The notes under the pieces were generated by a model. It saw nothing but the letters and a program-made list of their open reading frames with translations. It had not been told where the DNA came from and did no database searches. Positions 15,621 through 24,246 of a DNA stretch of 43,794 bases are shown here, piece by piece. The position numbers and the translations under genes were made by a program. The stretch's first letter is position 1. The number at the start of each line of letters is the position of its first letter. The stretch lies in assembly GCA_934119955.1 (NCBI GenBank), contig CAKOSZ010000010.1, forward strand, positions 1 to 43,794, given 5' to 3'. The stretch is from an uncultured Bacilli bacterium. Lineage in GTDB: Bacteria > Bacillota_I > Bacilli_A > RF39 > UBA660.

Positions 15621-16074
15621 AACCATCCCGCACTAAAGTACGGGGCTTGGCTTATATATTTTAAATATACTTAAGATTTGCTTTAATTAATTATTTTGAA
15701 ATTTTCATCATATTCATCTACTTGATTTTCTATATAATTTTTAATTATTTCTTTTGTTACAACTCCTACACTTCTGCAAAAATATCCTGATGCCCATAAA
15801 TGTTGACCCCAATATCTCTTTTTTAATTCATTATACTCCATTTGTAATTTTCTTGACATCTTTCCTTTTAATTGTTGGACTAACTTAGAAACTGAGAGGT
15901 CGGTGGACAACTAACGAGCAAGTGAATATGTTCTTTACCTATCGATCCTTTTATAATTGTTACATCCATACTATTGCAACTTTGCCTTATTAATTCTCTT
16001 GCTCGTTCTGCTATTCTACCATTTAATACTTTATATCGATATTTTGTAGTCCATACAATATGGTACTCTATATC
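15621..16074 (-). mobile_element. IS200/IS605-type remnant
   Basis: It comprises a frameshifted tnpA and the element end. The imperfect hairpin CCCGCACTAAAGTACGGG (15627-15644) with adjoining GCTTGG is typical of the subterminal hairpins recognised by IS200/IS605 transposases. The 5' part of the element is cut by the IS21-like end at 16075. Confidence 0.75.
15683..16074 (-). pseudogene. IS200-type transposase TnpA, truncated and frameshifted
   Basis: Minus strand from 16074 reads LTDIEYHIVWTTKYRYKVLN and continues to GKEHIHLLVSCPPT, including the HUH-type His pair (HIH). Near 15900 one base is missing. The frame then continues as DLSVSKLVQQLKGK..., including RYWGQHLWASGYFCRS and IKNYIENQ, which holds the catalytic Tyr. 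Normal length is about 130-150 residues. The first ten or so residues and the start codon are lost at the junction with the IS21-like end. The two catalytic halves are in different frames, so the gene is inactive. Confidence 0.85.
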
Positions 16075-16178
16075 TGTTAGTGCTAATATAAAAATGTAGG
16101 AAAATGATTAAATAAAAATGTATTAAAAACGACATAATTATTTAATCAAAAAAAGACACTTTTATATTAGCACTAACA
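16075..16178. repeat. 104-bp long palindrome at the left IS21 end
   Basis: TGTTAGTGCTAATATAAAA (16075-16093) is repeated in perfect inversion at 16160-16178, and an inner pair TGATTAAATAA/TTATTTAATCA (16105-16115 and 16138-16148) is also inverted. The right-hand copy ends where the remaining istA frame begins. It may be two IS21 left ends facing each other after a failed or one-ended transposition, or a MITE-like hairpin that mimics the IS ends. Confidence 0.7.
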
Positions 16179-16179
16179 T

Positions 16180-16791
16180 ATTGTAGATACTAAGAAAAAA
16201 GAATTCTATAAAGAATTCAAGGAGTTTTCAAAAGATATAGGATTTATTCCGAAAAAATGCAAGCCGAAGAAACCATATACAAAAGGAAAAGATGAATCTT
16301 GTAATAGATTTATGAGTTGGCTAATCCCATATAATGGAGAATTTGAAACGGAAGAAGAATTGATAAAAATAATAGAAGAAATAAATTTAAAAGTAAATAA
16401 ACAAATAAATGAAACCATAGGAGTTCCACCTATAATGTTATTTCAAAAAGAAAAAGAATATTTAAAACCACTACCAAGTAATAAAATATTAAATTCATAT
16501 TTATATGATACAATATCAGCCAAAGTATCAAATGAATCATTATTTTATTATAAAGGTTCTAAATATTCTGTGCCAATAAAGTTTATTAATCACGCAGTCT
16601 CATTAAGAGAAGATAATAATAAACTTTATGTATATTATAACAAAGAATTAATAACAATACACGAATTATCATTAAATTATATTAATTATAATGAAGGATT
16701 GAGAAATATATTAAAAAACAAAGAAAAAGAAGAAATAGATTTGATTGTAAGAAAAAATCTAGAATTAATAAATAAATTAAGTGAGGTATAA
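16180..16791 (+). pseudogene. istA: IstA transposase, N-terminal half missing
   Basis: The open frame starts directly after the palindrome (IVDTKKKEFYKEFKEF), with a stop just upstream inside the inverted copy. The recognisable IstA segment GFIPKKCKPKKPYTKGKDES lies about half way through a normal 400-500-residue IstA, followed by RFMSWLIPYNGEFETEEEL and a C-terminal DNA-binding region. The helix-turn-helix and the first Asp residues of the DDE site are gone, so the protein cannot be active. An ATG at 16312 could give a 159-residue fragment. The stop is 1 base before istB. Confidence 0.85.
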
Positions 16792-16792
16792 A

Positions 16793-17563
16793 ATGAGTAA
16801 TTATGTAAAATTAACAAATAATTTAGAATTATTAAAATTAGAAAAAATAAAAGAAAATATAAATCAATACATTGATTTAATAGATAATAAAAAGAAAGAT
16901 GTTGTAGATGCATTGTATGAATTAACAAATTTAGAAATAGAATTAAGGAATGAAAAAGCAATTTATGGATGTGTAAGAACAGCTGGTTTTCCATTTTTAA
17001 AAACTTTTGAAGATTTTGATTTTTCATTTCAACCATCAATTAATAAGGAACAAATAATTGATTTTAAAAATTTGAGATTTATAGAAAATAAGGAAAATAT
17101 AATTTTTTTTGGAAGCCCAGGGGTTGGCAAAACTCATTTAGCAACAGCGATAGGAATAACAGCAGCTCAAAATAGGAATTCAACATATTTTATAAATTGT
17201 AATGATTTAATAGCTAATTTAAAAAAAGCAAATTCTGAAAATAGATTTATTAATCGAATTAATCACTATGCGAAATATAAAGTATTAGTAATCGATGAAG
17301 TTGTTTTCTTACCAGTTGATCCTGAAGGAGCAAATATGTTATTTCAATTAATAAATAAAAGATATGAAAAACATTCAACAATAATAACAACAAATAAACC
17401 ATTTGGTAAATGGCATGAGATATTTAATGATGTAACATTAGGAAATGCCATACTCGATAGATTATTACATCATTCTTATATTATTAATATAAATGGAAAT
17501 TCGTATCGCTTAAAAGATGAATTAAAAATAGACTCAGAATCATCTGAACCTATACAAAATTGA
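16793..17563 (+). CDS. istB: IstB-type transposition ATPase
   Basis: About 256 residues, a full-length IstB/DnaC-like AAA+ protein that assists IstA in IS21 transposition. Walker A is FFGSPGVGKTH (residues about 105-113), Walker B LVIDEVVFLP, followed by the NKRYEKHSTIITTNKPFGKW segment and the arginine-bearing AILDRLLHHS. I choose the ATG at 16793, which has GAGGT before it and follows the istA stop by one base. The frame is intact but its partner transposase is truncated, so it can act only with an IstA supplied elsewhere. Confidence 0.92.
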   Translation: MSNYVKLTNNLELLKLEKIKENINQYIDLIDNKKKDVVDALYELTNLEIELRNEKAIYGCVRTAGFPFLKTFEDFDFSFQPSINKEQIIDFKNLRFIENKENIIFFGSPGVGKTHLATAIGITAAQNRNSTYFINCNDLIANLKKANSENRFINRINHYAKYKVLVIDEVVFLPVDPEGANMLFQLINKRYEKHSTIITTNKPFGKWHEIFNDVTLGNAILDRLLHHSYIININGNSYRLKDELKIDSESSEPIQN

Positions 17564-17639
17564 TTACAAAAAAGCTACATTTTTATTTTCAATTTTTTCT
17601 ACATTTTTATATTGACTTTAACATTATATTCCTTTCTTA

Positions 17640-19661
17640 TTAACTAATTTTTATACAATCTACTATTGACATTACATTATTTGTATCATAAGCAGTTGCA
17701 CAAACAGTATAATTTCTTTGAACTGAACTCAAATTTCGAATTGATGCAACACTTGTATTTTGAGATATTGAAAATGACTTTGAAGGTGTACATCCTTCTT
17801 GATTAGGTGAAGCACAATACAAAATCTTTGATATTTTCAAATTACTATTACTCTTAGCACTAAAACTTATCTTAGCAATATTTGTAGAAGTATTATGATT
17901 AATTAAAGTAAGTTTTATCGTTGGTTTTGCAGAATTACGACTTACAGTAGCATAATAAATTTTACTTAATTGCTTACTATCAGTTGTAGTTGCCGATACA
18001 ATTACTTTATAATATCCATCACCTTGATCAAAACTTATAGTTTCATTTAAAGCAACTCTTTTATTACGATAATAAGTTAAATTAGTTTTAGTAGTTCCAT
18101 AATAAGCAACATAATTCAATGTACTTATTTTAACACAAGAATCTATTTTAGTAACTTTTATTTGTGGAGTTTTATTCGCATTAGTAAATGGTTTTGTATT
18201 ATCAAAAGATATGGATGATACAGTTGATGGATTAACATCTGTCCTACCCAAATTCTCAATTGTTACAATACTATCTGCTGAACAAGTTGTGGTAGTTCCA
18301 CCGGTATTTCCACCAGTACTTCCACCTGTTTCAGTGTTCCCGCCGGTACTAGTATTTCCACCAGTTTCAGTGTTACCACCGGTACTAGTATTTCCACCTG
18401 TTCCTGTATTTGAAGCATTTGATTCTACATTAACTGTAACAAAAGCCGTCTTACCATTAGTAGTTTTAACTGTAATAATGGTTGAACCTACTCCCACACC
18501 TGCTACTAAACCATTACTATCAACTCTTGCAACATTTGTATTACTTGATGTGAAAGTAACAGATTTATTAGTTGCATTTTCTGGTAGGACATTATATTTA
18601 ATTCTTTTTACACCATTGACTTTCATACTTATAGTCTGACCTGTTGTAATCTCTACTCCAGTAGCCTCAACGGTATTTGAATTTACAGTTACAGTAATTG
18701 TTGCTCTTATTCCGTTATAAGTACTTGCCGTAATAGTGCAACTACCAGCCTTAATTCCTGTTACAACTCCATTACTATCAACTGTTGCAATTCCCGGATT
18801 TGTACTTGCAAATGTTAAGGTTCTATTAGTTGCATTACTTGGCTGAATAGATGTTTTTAAAGTTGCTGTTTTACCAACTACTAATTCATTTGATAAACCT
18901 AAAATATCTAATTTAGTAGGTTCAATTGTTGTTTGACCATTTGCAATTACTTTTATAGTAATACTTGTAGTTAAACCATTTTCAGTTTTTGCTGTAATTG
19001 AAGTAGTACCAGTATCTATTGCATTAACATATCCTGTATCACTAACCGTTGCAACACTTGAATTATCTGTTGTAAAAGTTATATTTTCTTCCTTAGCATT
19101 TTCAGGTGTTTTTATAACTTGAAGTAAAACCCCAGTTCCCTTTTTAAGTTCAAGTGAACTTCCTTGACTAAATGCTATACTTTCAAGATCAGGTGCTTTT
19201 GTACCACTTACAATAACTTCACATTCTGTTTTTAAATCCTCATAACTAGCAGTAACAATTGCAGTTCCTTCTTTATTAGCAGTAACTACTCCCTCATCAT
19301 CTACTGATACAATATCAGTATCCTCTGAAATCCATGTTATAATTGGATTATCTTCACTAGCATTTAAAACATCACCACTTAAAGTAATTTGTTCTCCAAC
19401 TTTAAGAGTTACACTTTTTCTATTTATAACAATAGTTGCTACTAATTGATTATCACCATTATTATTTTTATTAGAATTTCTGTTTGCACATCCCTTAGCA
19501 AGTAAAACAATAATGATTAAAAGTATACAAAAAATACCAGCAAAAAAAGCAATCTTTTTAATTTTTTCTTTGTTATCATTGCTGCTATTATTACCATCAT
19601 CATTATAATAATCATTTTCTTCTTGATTATCTTCATTTTCATCTACATAATCGGTATACAT
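17640..19661 (-). CDS. Membrane-anchored protein with four Big2 domains
   Basis: About 673 residues. A highly acidic, Asn-rich cytoplasmic head is followed by a single helix (residues about 37-56). Four bacterial Ig-like group 2 repeats come next, each with the xITWxSxDxxVAxVDxxGxVTaxxxGtatITa pattern (for example TFTSSNTNVARVDSNGLVAG). A Gly/Thr/Asn/Glu linker and about 210 residues of beta-rich C-terminal domains with paired Cys complete it. Such proteins hold adhesive or enzymatic heads outside the membrane. The start is set at ATG 19659-19661, preceded by AGGGG; an upstream GTG adds six residues. The 3' end abuts the IS21 right end by 16 bases without being damaged. Confidence 0.85.
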   Translation of the reverse strand: MYTDYVDENEDNQEENDYYNDDGNNSSNDNKEKIKKIAFFAGIFCILLIIIVLLAKGCANRNSNKNNNGDNQLVATIVINRKSVTLKVGEQITLSGDVLNASEDNPIITWISEDTDIVSVDDEGVVTANKEGTAIVTASYEDLKTECEVIVSGTKAPDLESIAFSQGSSLELKKGTGVLLQVIKTPENAKEENITFTTDNSSVATVSDTGYVNAIDTGTTSITAKTENGLTTSITIKVIANGQTTIEPTKLDILGLSNELVVGKTATLKTSIQPSNATNRTLTFASTNPGIATVDSNGVVTGIKAGSCTITASTYNGIRATITVTVNSNTVEATGVEITTGQTISMKVNGVKRIKYNVLPENATNKSVTFTSSNTNVARVDSNGLVAGVGVGSTIITVKTTNGKTAFVTVNVESNASNTGTGGNTSTGGNTETGGNTSTGGNTETGGSTGGNTGGTTTTCSADSIVTIENLGRTDVNPSTVSSISFDNTKPFTNANKTPQIKVTKIDSCVKISTLNYVAYYGTTKTNLTYYRNKRVALNETISFDQGDGYYKVIVSATTTDSKQLSKIYYATVSRNSAKPTIKLTLINHNTSTNIAKISFSAKSNSNLKISKILYCASPNQEGCTPSKSFSISQNTSVASIRNLSSVQRNYTVCATAYDTNNVMSIVDCIKIS
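18290..18410 (-). repeat. In-frame repeats coding a GGNTSTGGNTETGG linker
   Basis: Units of about 30 bp (accepting small changes) encode alternating GGNTSTGG and GGNTETGG blocks between the fourth Big2 domain and the C-terminal domains. They can look like a short direct-repeat array at the DNA level, but they keep the reading frame and code for a flexible spacer. Confidence 0.75.
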
Positions 19662-19698
19662 ACTATCCCCTCTTTTCACTTATATACTAACATATATT

Positions 19699-20625
19699 TT
19701 ACTTTTTTTCAACATTTAAAAACAATTTATCAATATTTTTATTTGGTATTTGCATTTTAACTTTATTTTTTAATTTTATTTCGTATATTTTAGACTTATC
19801 TTTAAACTCTTCTCCATCTGTACACCATGGTTTAGGATTGTCTAAAAATTCAATTTTCAAATTATCAGTTTTATAAATTTCTACCCCAGAAACATATTTA
19901 ACATCACTTGTTTTTAAAATATAAAAGGCCTTTAAAATATCAATTTTTCTTTTTATACTACAAAACATTACTTCAAATCTATTATCATCTAATTTAATAT
20001 CATTATAAAAATTATTAATACCACCTATTCTATTAGCATTAGAAATAATTATAAAAGTATATTTTCCAGTATGTTTTTCATTATCAATATAAAAATTAAT
20101 TTCATGCTTGGGAATACGTTCAAATATTCTTTTTAAAACTTCTAAAACATAAGCAATATGACCTATTCTTCTTTTTAATTCTTGTTTTGTTTTATATGGA
20201 ATATCCATAAATTTTCCATAAGAAGCAACATATGTAAAAGCATGATTATTAATTAATCCAACATCAATTTCTTTAATACTACCTTCAAGTATCAATTTTA
20301 AATTAGTAAATAAATCGCTTGTCAAGCCATACATATGACCTATATCATTACAAGTACCAAGTGGAACATGAGCAAGAACTAATTCTTGGTCTCTTTCTAA
20401 ATTACCATTCATAACCTCACTAAATGTTCCATCTCCACCAATTGAAATAACTAAATCACAAAAGTCTAATTTTTTAACTATTTTTTTAGCATGATTTCGG
20501 TATTTAGTAATTTTAACAGAAACCGAATAATTATAGTTTTCAATTATATTTTCTATTTTTGAAATATTTTTAATACCTATTCCACGACCACTTTTAGGAT
20601 TAACAATAACAACACACTTTTTCAT
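19699..20625 (-). CDS. Diacylglycerol kinase-family lipid kinase
   Basis: About 308 residues of the DagK/YegS/BmrU fold. NPKSGRG near the N-terminus and SIGGDGTFSEVMNG (residues about 65-78) form the nucleotide-binding signature. PLGTCNDIGHMYGL and the C-terminal WCTDGEEFKD are also conserved. It probably phosphorylates diacylglycerol or a related lipid at the membrane, for recycling. The start at ATG 20623-20625 is preceded by TAGGTGACT; the upstream GTG falls within the ribosome site. It begins 7 bases after the SpoVIF-like stop, in the der operon. Confidence 0.9.
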   Translation of the reverse strand: MKKCVVIVNPKSGRGIGIKNISKIENIIENYNYSVSVKITKYRNHAKKIVKKLDFCDLVISIGGDGTFSEVMNGNLERDQELVLAHVPLGTCNDIGHMYGLTSDLFTNLKLILEGSIKEIDVGLINNHAFTYVASYGKFMDIPYKTKQELKRRIGHIAYVLEVLKRIFERIPKHEINFYIDNEKHTGKYTFIIISNANRIGGINNFYNDIKLDDNRFEVMFCSIKRKIDILKAFYILKTSDVKYVSGVEIYKTDNLKIEFLDNPKPWCTDGEEFKDKSKIYEIKLKNKVKMQIPNKNIDKLFLNVEKK

Positions 20626-20631
20626 AGTCAC

Positions 20632-20868
20632 CTACCATTTATTTTCTATATCATTTGGAACTTTATCACTTTTAATTGCTTTAATAATCTTTTCTCTTTT
20701 ATTATCATCTATACTTTTTCCAGTTAAACTAGATATTTCATCAATTACTTCATTCAAGACATTACTATCTTTAAAATTACCATTTTGTAACTTCTTAGCA
20801 AGAGACATAATTGTATCTTTATTTATTTTTGTTTTCTTCTCTACTTTTTTAAATAAATTATCGTTCAT
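20632..20868 (-). CDS. SpoVIF-like small protein
   Basis: About 78 residues, starting MNDNLFKKVEKKTKINKDTI. The pattern FkkvEKKTkinkdtIlsLAkklQngnfKD, then a second helix pair and a final DKVPNDIEN, resembles stage VI sporulation protein F (a spore-coat assembly protein of bacilli, about 80-90 residues). I recognised this by pattern and cannot verify it. The start is set at 20868 because GGAGG lies 4 bases upstream; the ORF's first ATG overlaps this site. If correct, it implies a spore-former or a lineage that has kept part of the programme; YlbJ- and YlbL-like proteins are encoded 5 kb away. Confidence 0.5.
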   Translation of the reverse strand: MNDNLFKKVEKKTKINKDTIMSLAKKLQNGNFKDSNVLNEVIDEISSLTGKSIDDNKREKIIKAIKSDKVPNDIENKW

Positions 20869-20898
20869 AAAACCTCCCATATATTATATGAAAAAGTT

Positions 20899-21102
20899 TT
20901 AATATCTATTTAATTTATCCATTCTTTTTTTTAAATCACTTTGTTTTTTAGCAAATTCTTTATTTTGTTTTAAAAATACTTCTCTTTCTAATTCACCTTT
21001 TTTAAATCTTTCATCTAATTTATTAATTGCTTTATCTAATCCTTTTTTCTCTTCTTGTAAAAAATCATTACTAGTTTTATTAAAATTATTTTTAATTATC
21101 AT
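20899..21102 (-). CDS. Small coiled-coil protein, unknown function
   Basis: A 67-residue, highly charged, all-helical protein (EEKKGLDKAINKLDERFKKG, then LEREVFLKQNKEFAKKQSDL) with no signal or membrane segment. It overlaps the end of der by 11 bases and is likely translated with it; a GGAGC lies before the ATG. It is not recognised beyond a possible coiled coil. The coupling to der hints at a ribosome-related or housekeeping role, but this is only context. Confidence 0.65.
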   Translation of the reverse strand: MIIKNNFNKTSNDFLQEEKKGLDKAINKLDERFKKGELEREVFLKQNKEFAKKQSDLKKRMDKLNRY

Positions 21103-22402
21103 CTTTGCTCCTATTCTTAAACTTTAATATAATAGGTGTTCCTGTTAACTCTATATTTTCTCTTAATTTATTTTCTAAGTATCTATAATATGAAAAATGA
21201 ACTAAATTCTTGTTATTAACATAAAAAACAAATTTAGGAGGTTTAATATCTTCACAAGCAACATAATATATTTTTAATCTTTTACCTTTATAACTAGGTG
21301 GTAAATTTAAGTTATAGGCTTCGTTTATAATTTCGTTTAAAACACTTGTTGGAATTCGTTTAGTAGTAGATTCATAGGCTTTTAATACTTCTGGCATGAT
21401 TAAATTAATTCTTGATTTATTTAGTGCAGAAACAAAAACAATATTTGCATAAGGAACAAATTGAAATTCACTTCTTATTAATTTAATAAATTCTTTTTTC
21501 TTTTCTTCATTACTCTCATCATATTTATTAACAACAATAACTATTCCTTTACCTTTTTCAAGAGCATAAGATAAAATATGCTTATCATGTTCTTTAATAC
21601 CATCTATATAATCAAGAATAAGTAAGCAAACATCAGATCTATCAATTGCTCTTAAACTGCGAAGTAAACTATACTTTTCAATATTTTCATATATTTTACC
21701 ACGTTTTCTAATACCTGCTGTATCTATTATTACATACTCTTCATTATTATATTTAAAAACTGTATCAACTGCATCACGGGTAGTTCCAGCAACATTTGAA
21801 ACTATTAATTTATCACTTCCAATTAGGGCATTTACTAAACTACTTTTACCTACATTTGGTCTTCCTATTAAAGAAAATTTAATTCTATCATCTTCACTTT
21901 TTTCATAAATAGGAAAATCCTTAACTATCATATCTAATAAATCATTAATACCTCTTGAATGTTCAGCCGAAATATCAACATATTCTAAAAATCCTAATTC
22001 ATAATAATCATATTTATGAATTTCACTTTCTTTGTTATCTATTTTATTAAAAGCAACAATTACTCTTTTAGAGCTTTTATGCAAAATATTTGCTAAATAT
22101 CTATCATTAGCACTAATACTTTCTTTGGAATCAACAACAAAAACAATAACATCTGCTTCCATAATTGCAATATTAACTTGAACTTCTATTAAGTTATTAA
22201 AAACACCATCACTAATATCAATTCCACCAGTATCTATTAAATTAAATTTATAATCTTTGTAATTAACCTCTGTATAAATTCTATCCCTAGTAACTCCTGG
22301 GGTATCTTCTATAATAGAAATTCTTTTCTCGGCTAATTTATTAAATAAAGTTGATTTACCTACATTTGGTCTACCTACTAAGGCAACAGTTTTCAGTTTC
22401 AT
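21092..22402 (-). CDS. der: Ribosome biogenesis GTPase Der (EngA)
   Basis: 436 residues with the tandem GTPase layout unique to Der. The first G domain has GRPNVGKSTLFN, DTPGVTRD, DTGG and NKID; the second has GRPNVGKSSLVN, AGTTRDAVD, DTAG and NKYD (residues about 175-345). A C-terminal KH-like domain follows (LPPSYKGKRLKIYYVACEDI, ending GTPIILKFKNRSKDDN). It acts in assembly of the 50S subunit. An extended -10 (TGATATAAT on the minus strand, 22427-22435) and GGAGGG precede the ATG. It heads an operon with the coiled-coil, SpoVIF-like and lipid kinase genes. Confidence 0.97.
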   Translation of the reverse strand: MKLKTVALVGRPNVGKSTLFNKLAEKRISIIEDTPGVTRDRIYTEVNYKDYKFNLIDTGGIDISDGVFNNLIEVQVNIAIMEADVIVFVVDSKESISANDRYLANILHKSSKRVIVAFNKIDNKESEIHKYDYYELGFLEYVDISAEHSRGINDLLDMIVKDFPIYEKSEDDRIKFSLIGRPNVGKSSLVNALIGSDKLIVSNVAGTTRDAVDTVFKYNNEEYVIIDTAGIRKRGKIYENIEKYSLLRSLRAIDRSDVCLLILDYIDGIKEHDKHILSYALEKGKGIVIVVNKYDESNEEKKKEFIKLIRSEFQFVPYANIVFVSALNKSRINLIMPEVLKAYESTTKRIPTSVLNEIINEAYNLNLPPSYKGKRLKIYYVACEDIKPPKFVFYVNNKNLVHFSYYRYLENKLRENIELTGTPIILKFKNRSKDDN

Positions 22403-22462
22403 AAGTCCCTCCTCATCTGTAAATTGATTATATCAAAAAAAAGAAAAAATTAAAAGCGGTAA

Positions 22463-22491
22463 TTGACGAGAAACTATTTATTTGTTAAAAT
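22463..22491 (+). promoter_or_regulatory. Sigma-A-type promoter of the VanY-fusion gene
   Basis: TTGACG (22463-22468), a 17-base spacer and TAAAAT (22486-22491). It fixes the gene start downstream at 22508 rather than at an in-frame ATG-like start at 22463. Confidence 0.75.
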
Positions 22492-22507
22492 TTACATGGT
22501 GATATAT

Positions 22508-23500
22508 ATGCAGATATTATTTTGTGATGATCCTGGAATCGTTAGAGTAATTGCTCTTATTAAAACATTATTAAATATTGTTAGGTTTTCTTTACCAATT
22601 ATTTTAATAATCATGATTATTTTAGATTTATATAAAAATATGATAAATGGTAATAATGATAGTAAAGAATCAGTTATTAAAAAATCAGGTAACAGAATAA
22701 TATCTTGTATAATTGTTTTCTTAGTTCCAACTATAATTAATTTATTTTTAAAATTTTTAAGTACTGTTGAAATTTATAGTGATGATTATACTAATGATTT
22801 TGCAACTTGTTATAATGAATCTAGTATTAAACTTGCTAATAAATTAGAAAAAAATCGTAATTTAAAACTAAGTGAAGAAGAAGAAAAGAAACGAACTGAA
22901 AGTGCTTTAAAATATGCTGAGGCTGTTGCAAAACAAAAATCCTTTCAAGAAGCAAGAGCAAATAGTAGTAATAGTAGTGGTGGAACTTATTATGATAAAA
23001 CAACCAATACAACTAAGCAAAATGGTGGTGTCTATGTTCAAAATGGAGTTTTCTATTATCCAAAAGGTGAATCTGGACATGGTTGTCCTAGTAATCCACT
23101 TAGTCAAGGTTATAATAATTCCTATGGTTACCACAATGAATTTTGGAATCGTTTACAAAAACTAAAAGCAGGCGCTAAAAGTGCTGGTTATGATATTGGT
23201 TTTAGTAGTCAAGGTTGTCGTAGTTTTAAAGCCCAACAACAAACTTATAAAAAGTATGCATCAACTCCTGGAAGAGCTGCAAAACCCGGAAACTCTAAAC
23301 ATGGTTGGGGAATTGCTAGTGATGTAGTATTTTATAAAGATAGTACTCATACTTGTGGAACAAATAGAACTTATACTAATTGTCCTGGAATGGAATGGAT
23401 TCATAAAAATGCTGAAAGGTATGGTCTTAAATTTCCATTATTAAAAGCTAGTTTTAAAGAAGATTGGCACATAGAACCAATTGAAAAGAAAAGTTATTAG
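22508..23500 (+). CDS. D,D-carboxypeptidase (VanY/M15B) fused to a pilin-like membrane module
   Basis: About 330 residues. The N-terminal 100 residues hold two helices split by a short charged loop (VRVIALIKTLLNIVRFSLPI, then SCIIVFLVPTIINLFLKFL) and resemble the TrbC/VirB2-like membrane proteins common in AT-rich Firmicutes. After a charged and Ser/Gly/Thr linker comes an M15 peptidase. It shows SSQGCRSFKAQQQ, the zinc-binding SKHGWGIASDVVF (His and Asp) and the catalytic EDWHIEP. Such enzymes trim the terminal D-Ala of peptidoglycan stem peptides. The start is set by GGTGATATATATG and the promoter at 22463-22491. The fusion of the two modules is unusual. Confidence 0.85.
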   Translation: MQILFCDDPGIVRVIALIKTLLNIVRFSLPIILIIMIILDLYKNMINGNNDSKESVIKKSGNRIISCIIVFLVPTIINLFLKFLSTVEIYSDDYTNDFATCYNESSIKLANKLEKNRNLKLSEEEEKKRTESALKYAEAVAKQKSFQEARANSSNSSGGTYYDKTTNTTKQNGGVYVQNGVFYYPKGESGHGCPSNPLSQGYNNSYGYHNEFWNRLQKLKAGAKSAGYDIGFSSQGCRSFKAQQQTYKKYASTPGRAAKPGNSKHGWGIASDVVFYKDSTHTCGTNRTYTNCPGMEWIHKNAERYGLKFPLLKASFKEDWHIEPIEKKSY

Positions 23501-23508
23501 GAGGCAAG

Positions 23509-24231
23509 ATGAAAAGTTATATAAAAGAAAATAAAAAAACTGTTATAATTATTTTAATATTTGTTGTTTTTATAATTGCCTTAGAAATAGTTTTAAACTT
23601 ATTTAATACTAAAAATAAAGTACTAATGAGTTCTTATGTAAAAACTTTAACTAAAAATGATATAAGTAATTTACCATGTGATGAATCTATTTTAAGAGAA
23701 AACAAAATACCCTACTTTAAATTAAACAATAATTTATATAATAAAATAAATGAAGAAATACTTGAAAATTCATTACTTAGAGCCTGTTTTCAAAATGGTT
23801 ATATAGATTATGATGTATCTTTAAATGATAATATTTTATCTTTAATTTTATATATTAGTTACGAAAGTGATAATGAATTAACTAATATTGAATATAAAAC
23901 TTATAATATAAATATTCAAAATAATATGACTATTAATAATCAAGAATTATTAAATAGATATAATTTATCTGTTAATGATATTAATAATAAAGTTGTAAAT
24001 TATTTAAATAAATATTATATCTATGAAAAAGAAAACAATTTAATTGATACCGGAACAAGTTTTAGTAAATATTTAAATATTTTAGATTATAAAAATAGTA
24101 CTTTAAGTAATATGAGTTTATTTATTGATAAAAAAAATGATTTATATATTTATAAAGAATTTTCTTTAAGTGAAGGTATGCGTATAGTTGATTATTTTCC
24201 AAACTTAACTAATACTTTCAAATTAACCTAA
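23509..24231 (+). CDS. Membrane-anchored protein with DUF3298/RsiV-like fold (tentative)
   Basis: 240 residues with one N-terminal helix (residues about 12-30) and an external alpha/beta domain. The order of a beta-rich region (NILSLILYISYESDNELTNI), the strand YKTYNINIQNNMTINNQELL and the helix LSVNDINNKVVNYL recalls DUF3298/DUF4163 domains found in RsiV and in polysaccharide deacetylases. There is no enzymatic motif. It follows the VanY-fusion gene by 8 bases with AGGAGG between them, so the two are co-transcribed and probably work at the cell wall. Confidence 0.55.
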   Translation: MKSYIKENKKTVIIILIFVVFIIALEIVLNLFNTKNKVLMSSYVKTLTKNDISNLPCDESILRENKIPYFKLNNNLYNKINEEILENSLLRACFQNGYIDYDVSLNDNILSLILYISYESDNELTNIEYKTYNINIQNNMTINNQELLNRYNLSVNDINNKVVNYLNKYYIYEKENNLIDTGTSFSKYLNILDYKNSTLSNMSLFIDKKNDLYIYKEFSLSEGMRIVDYFPNLTNTFKLT

Positions 24232-24246
24232 TTAATTAAAAAAATT

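Larger units (their letters stand above)
16075..17623 (+). mobile_element. IS21-family element, internally deleted
   Basis: The left end TGTTAGTGCTAATATAAAA continues into ATGTAG, and the right end, read inwards from 17623, is TGTTAAAGTCAATATAAAA continuing into ATGTAG; they match at 21 of 25 positions. At each end the motif ATAAAAATGTA is repeated 20-odd bases further in, the multiple terminal sites typical of IS21. The element carries the 3' part of istA and a complete istB. At about 1.55 kb it is shorter than an intact IS21 (2-2.5 kb). I see no clear target duplication next to the ends. Confidence 0.75.

Noticed and set aside
18290..18410. Direct repeats of about 30 bp that could suggest a small CRISPR array
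   Set aside because: They lie in frame inside the Big2 protein and encode a Gly/Thr/Asn linker; there are no unique spacers or cas genes.
22463..22507. Upstream start for the VanY-fusion protein
   Set aside because: The stretch holds TTGACG-17-TAAAAT, and GGTGAT directly precedes the ATG at 22508.
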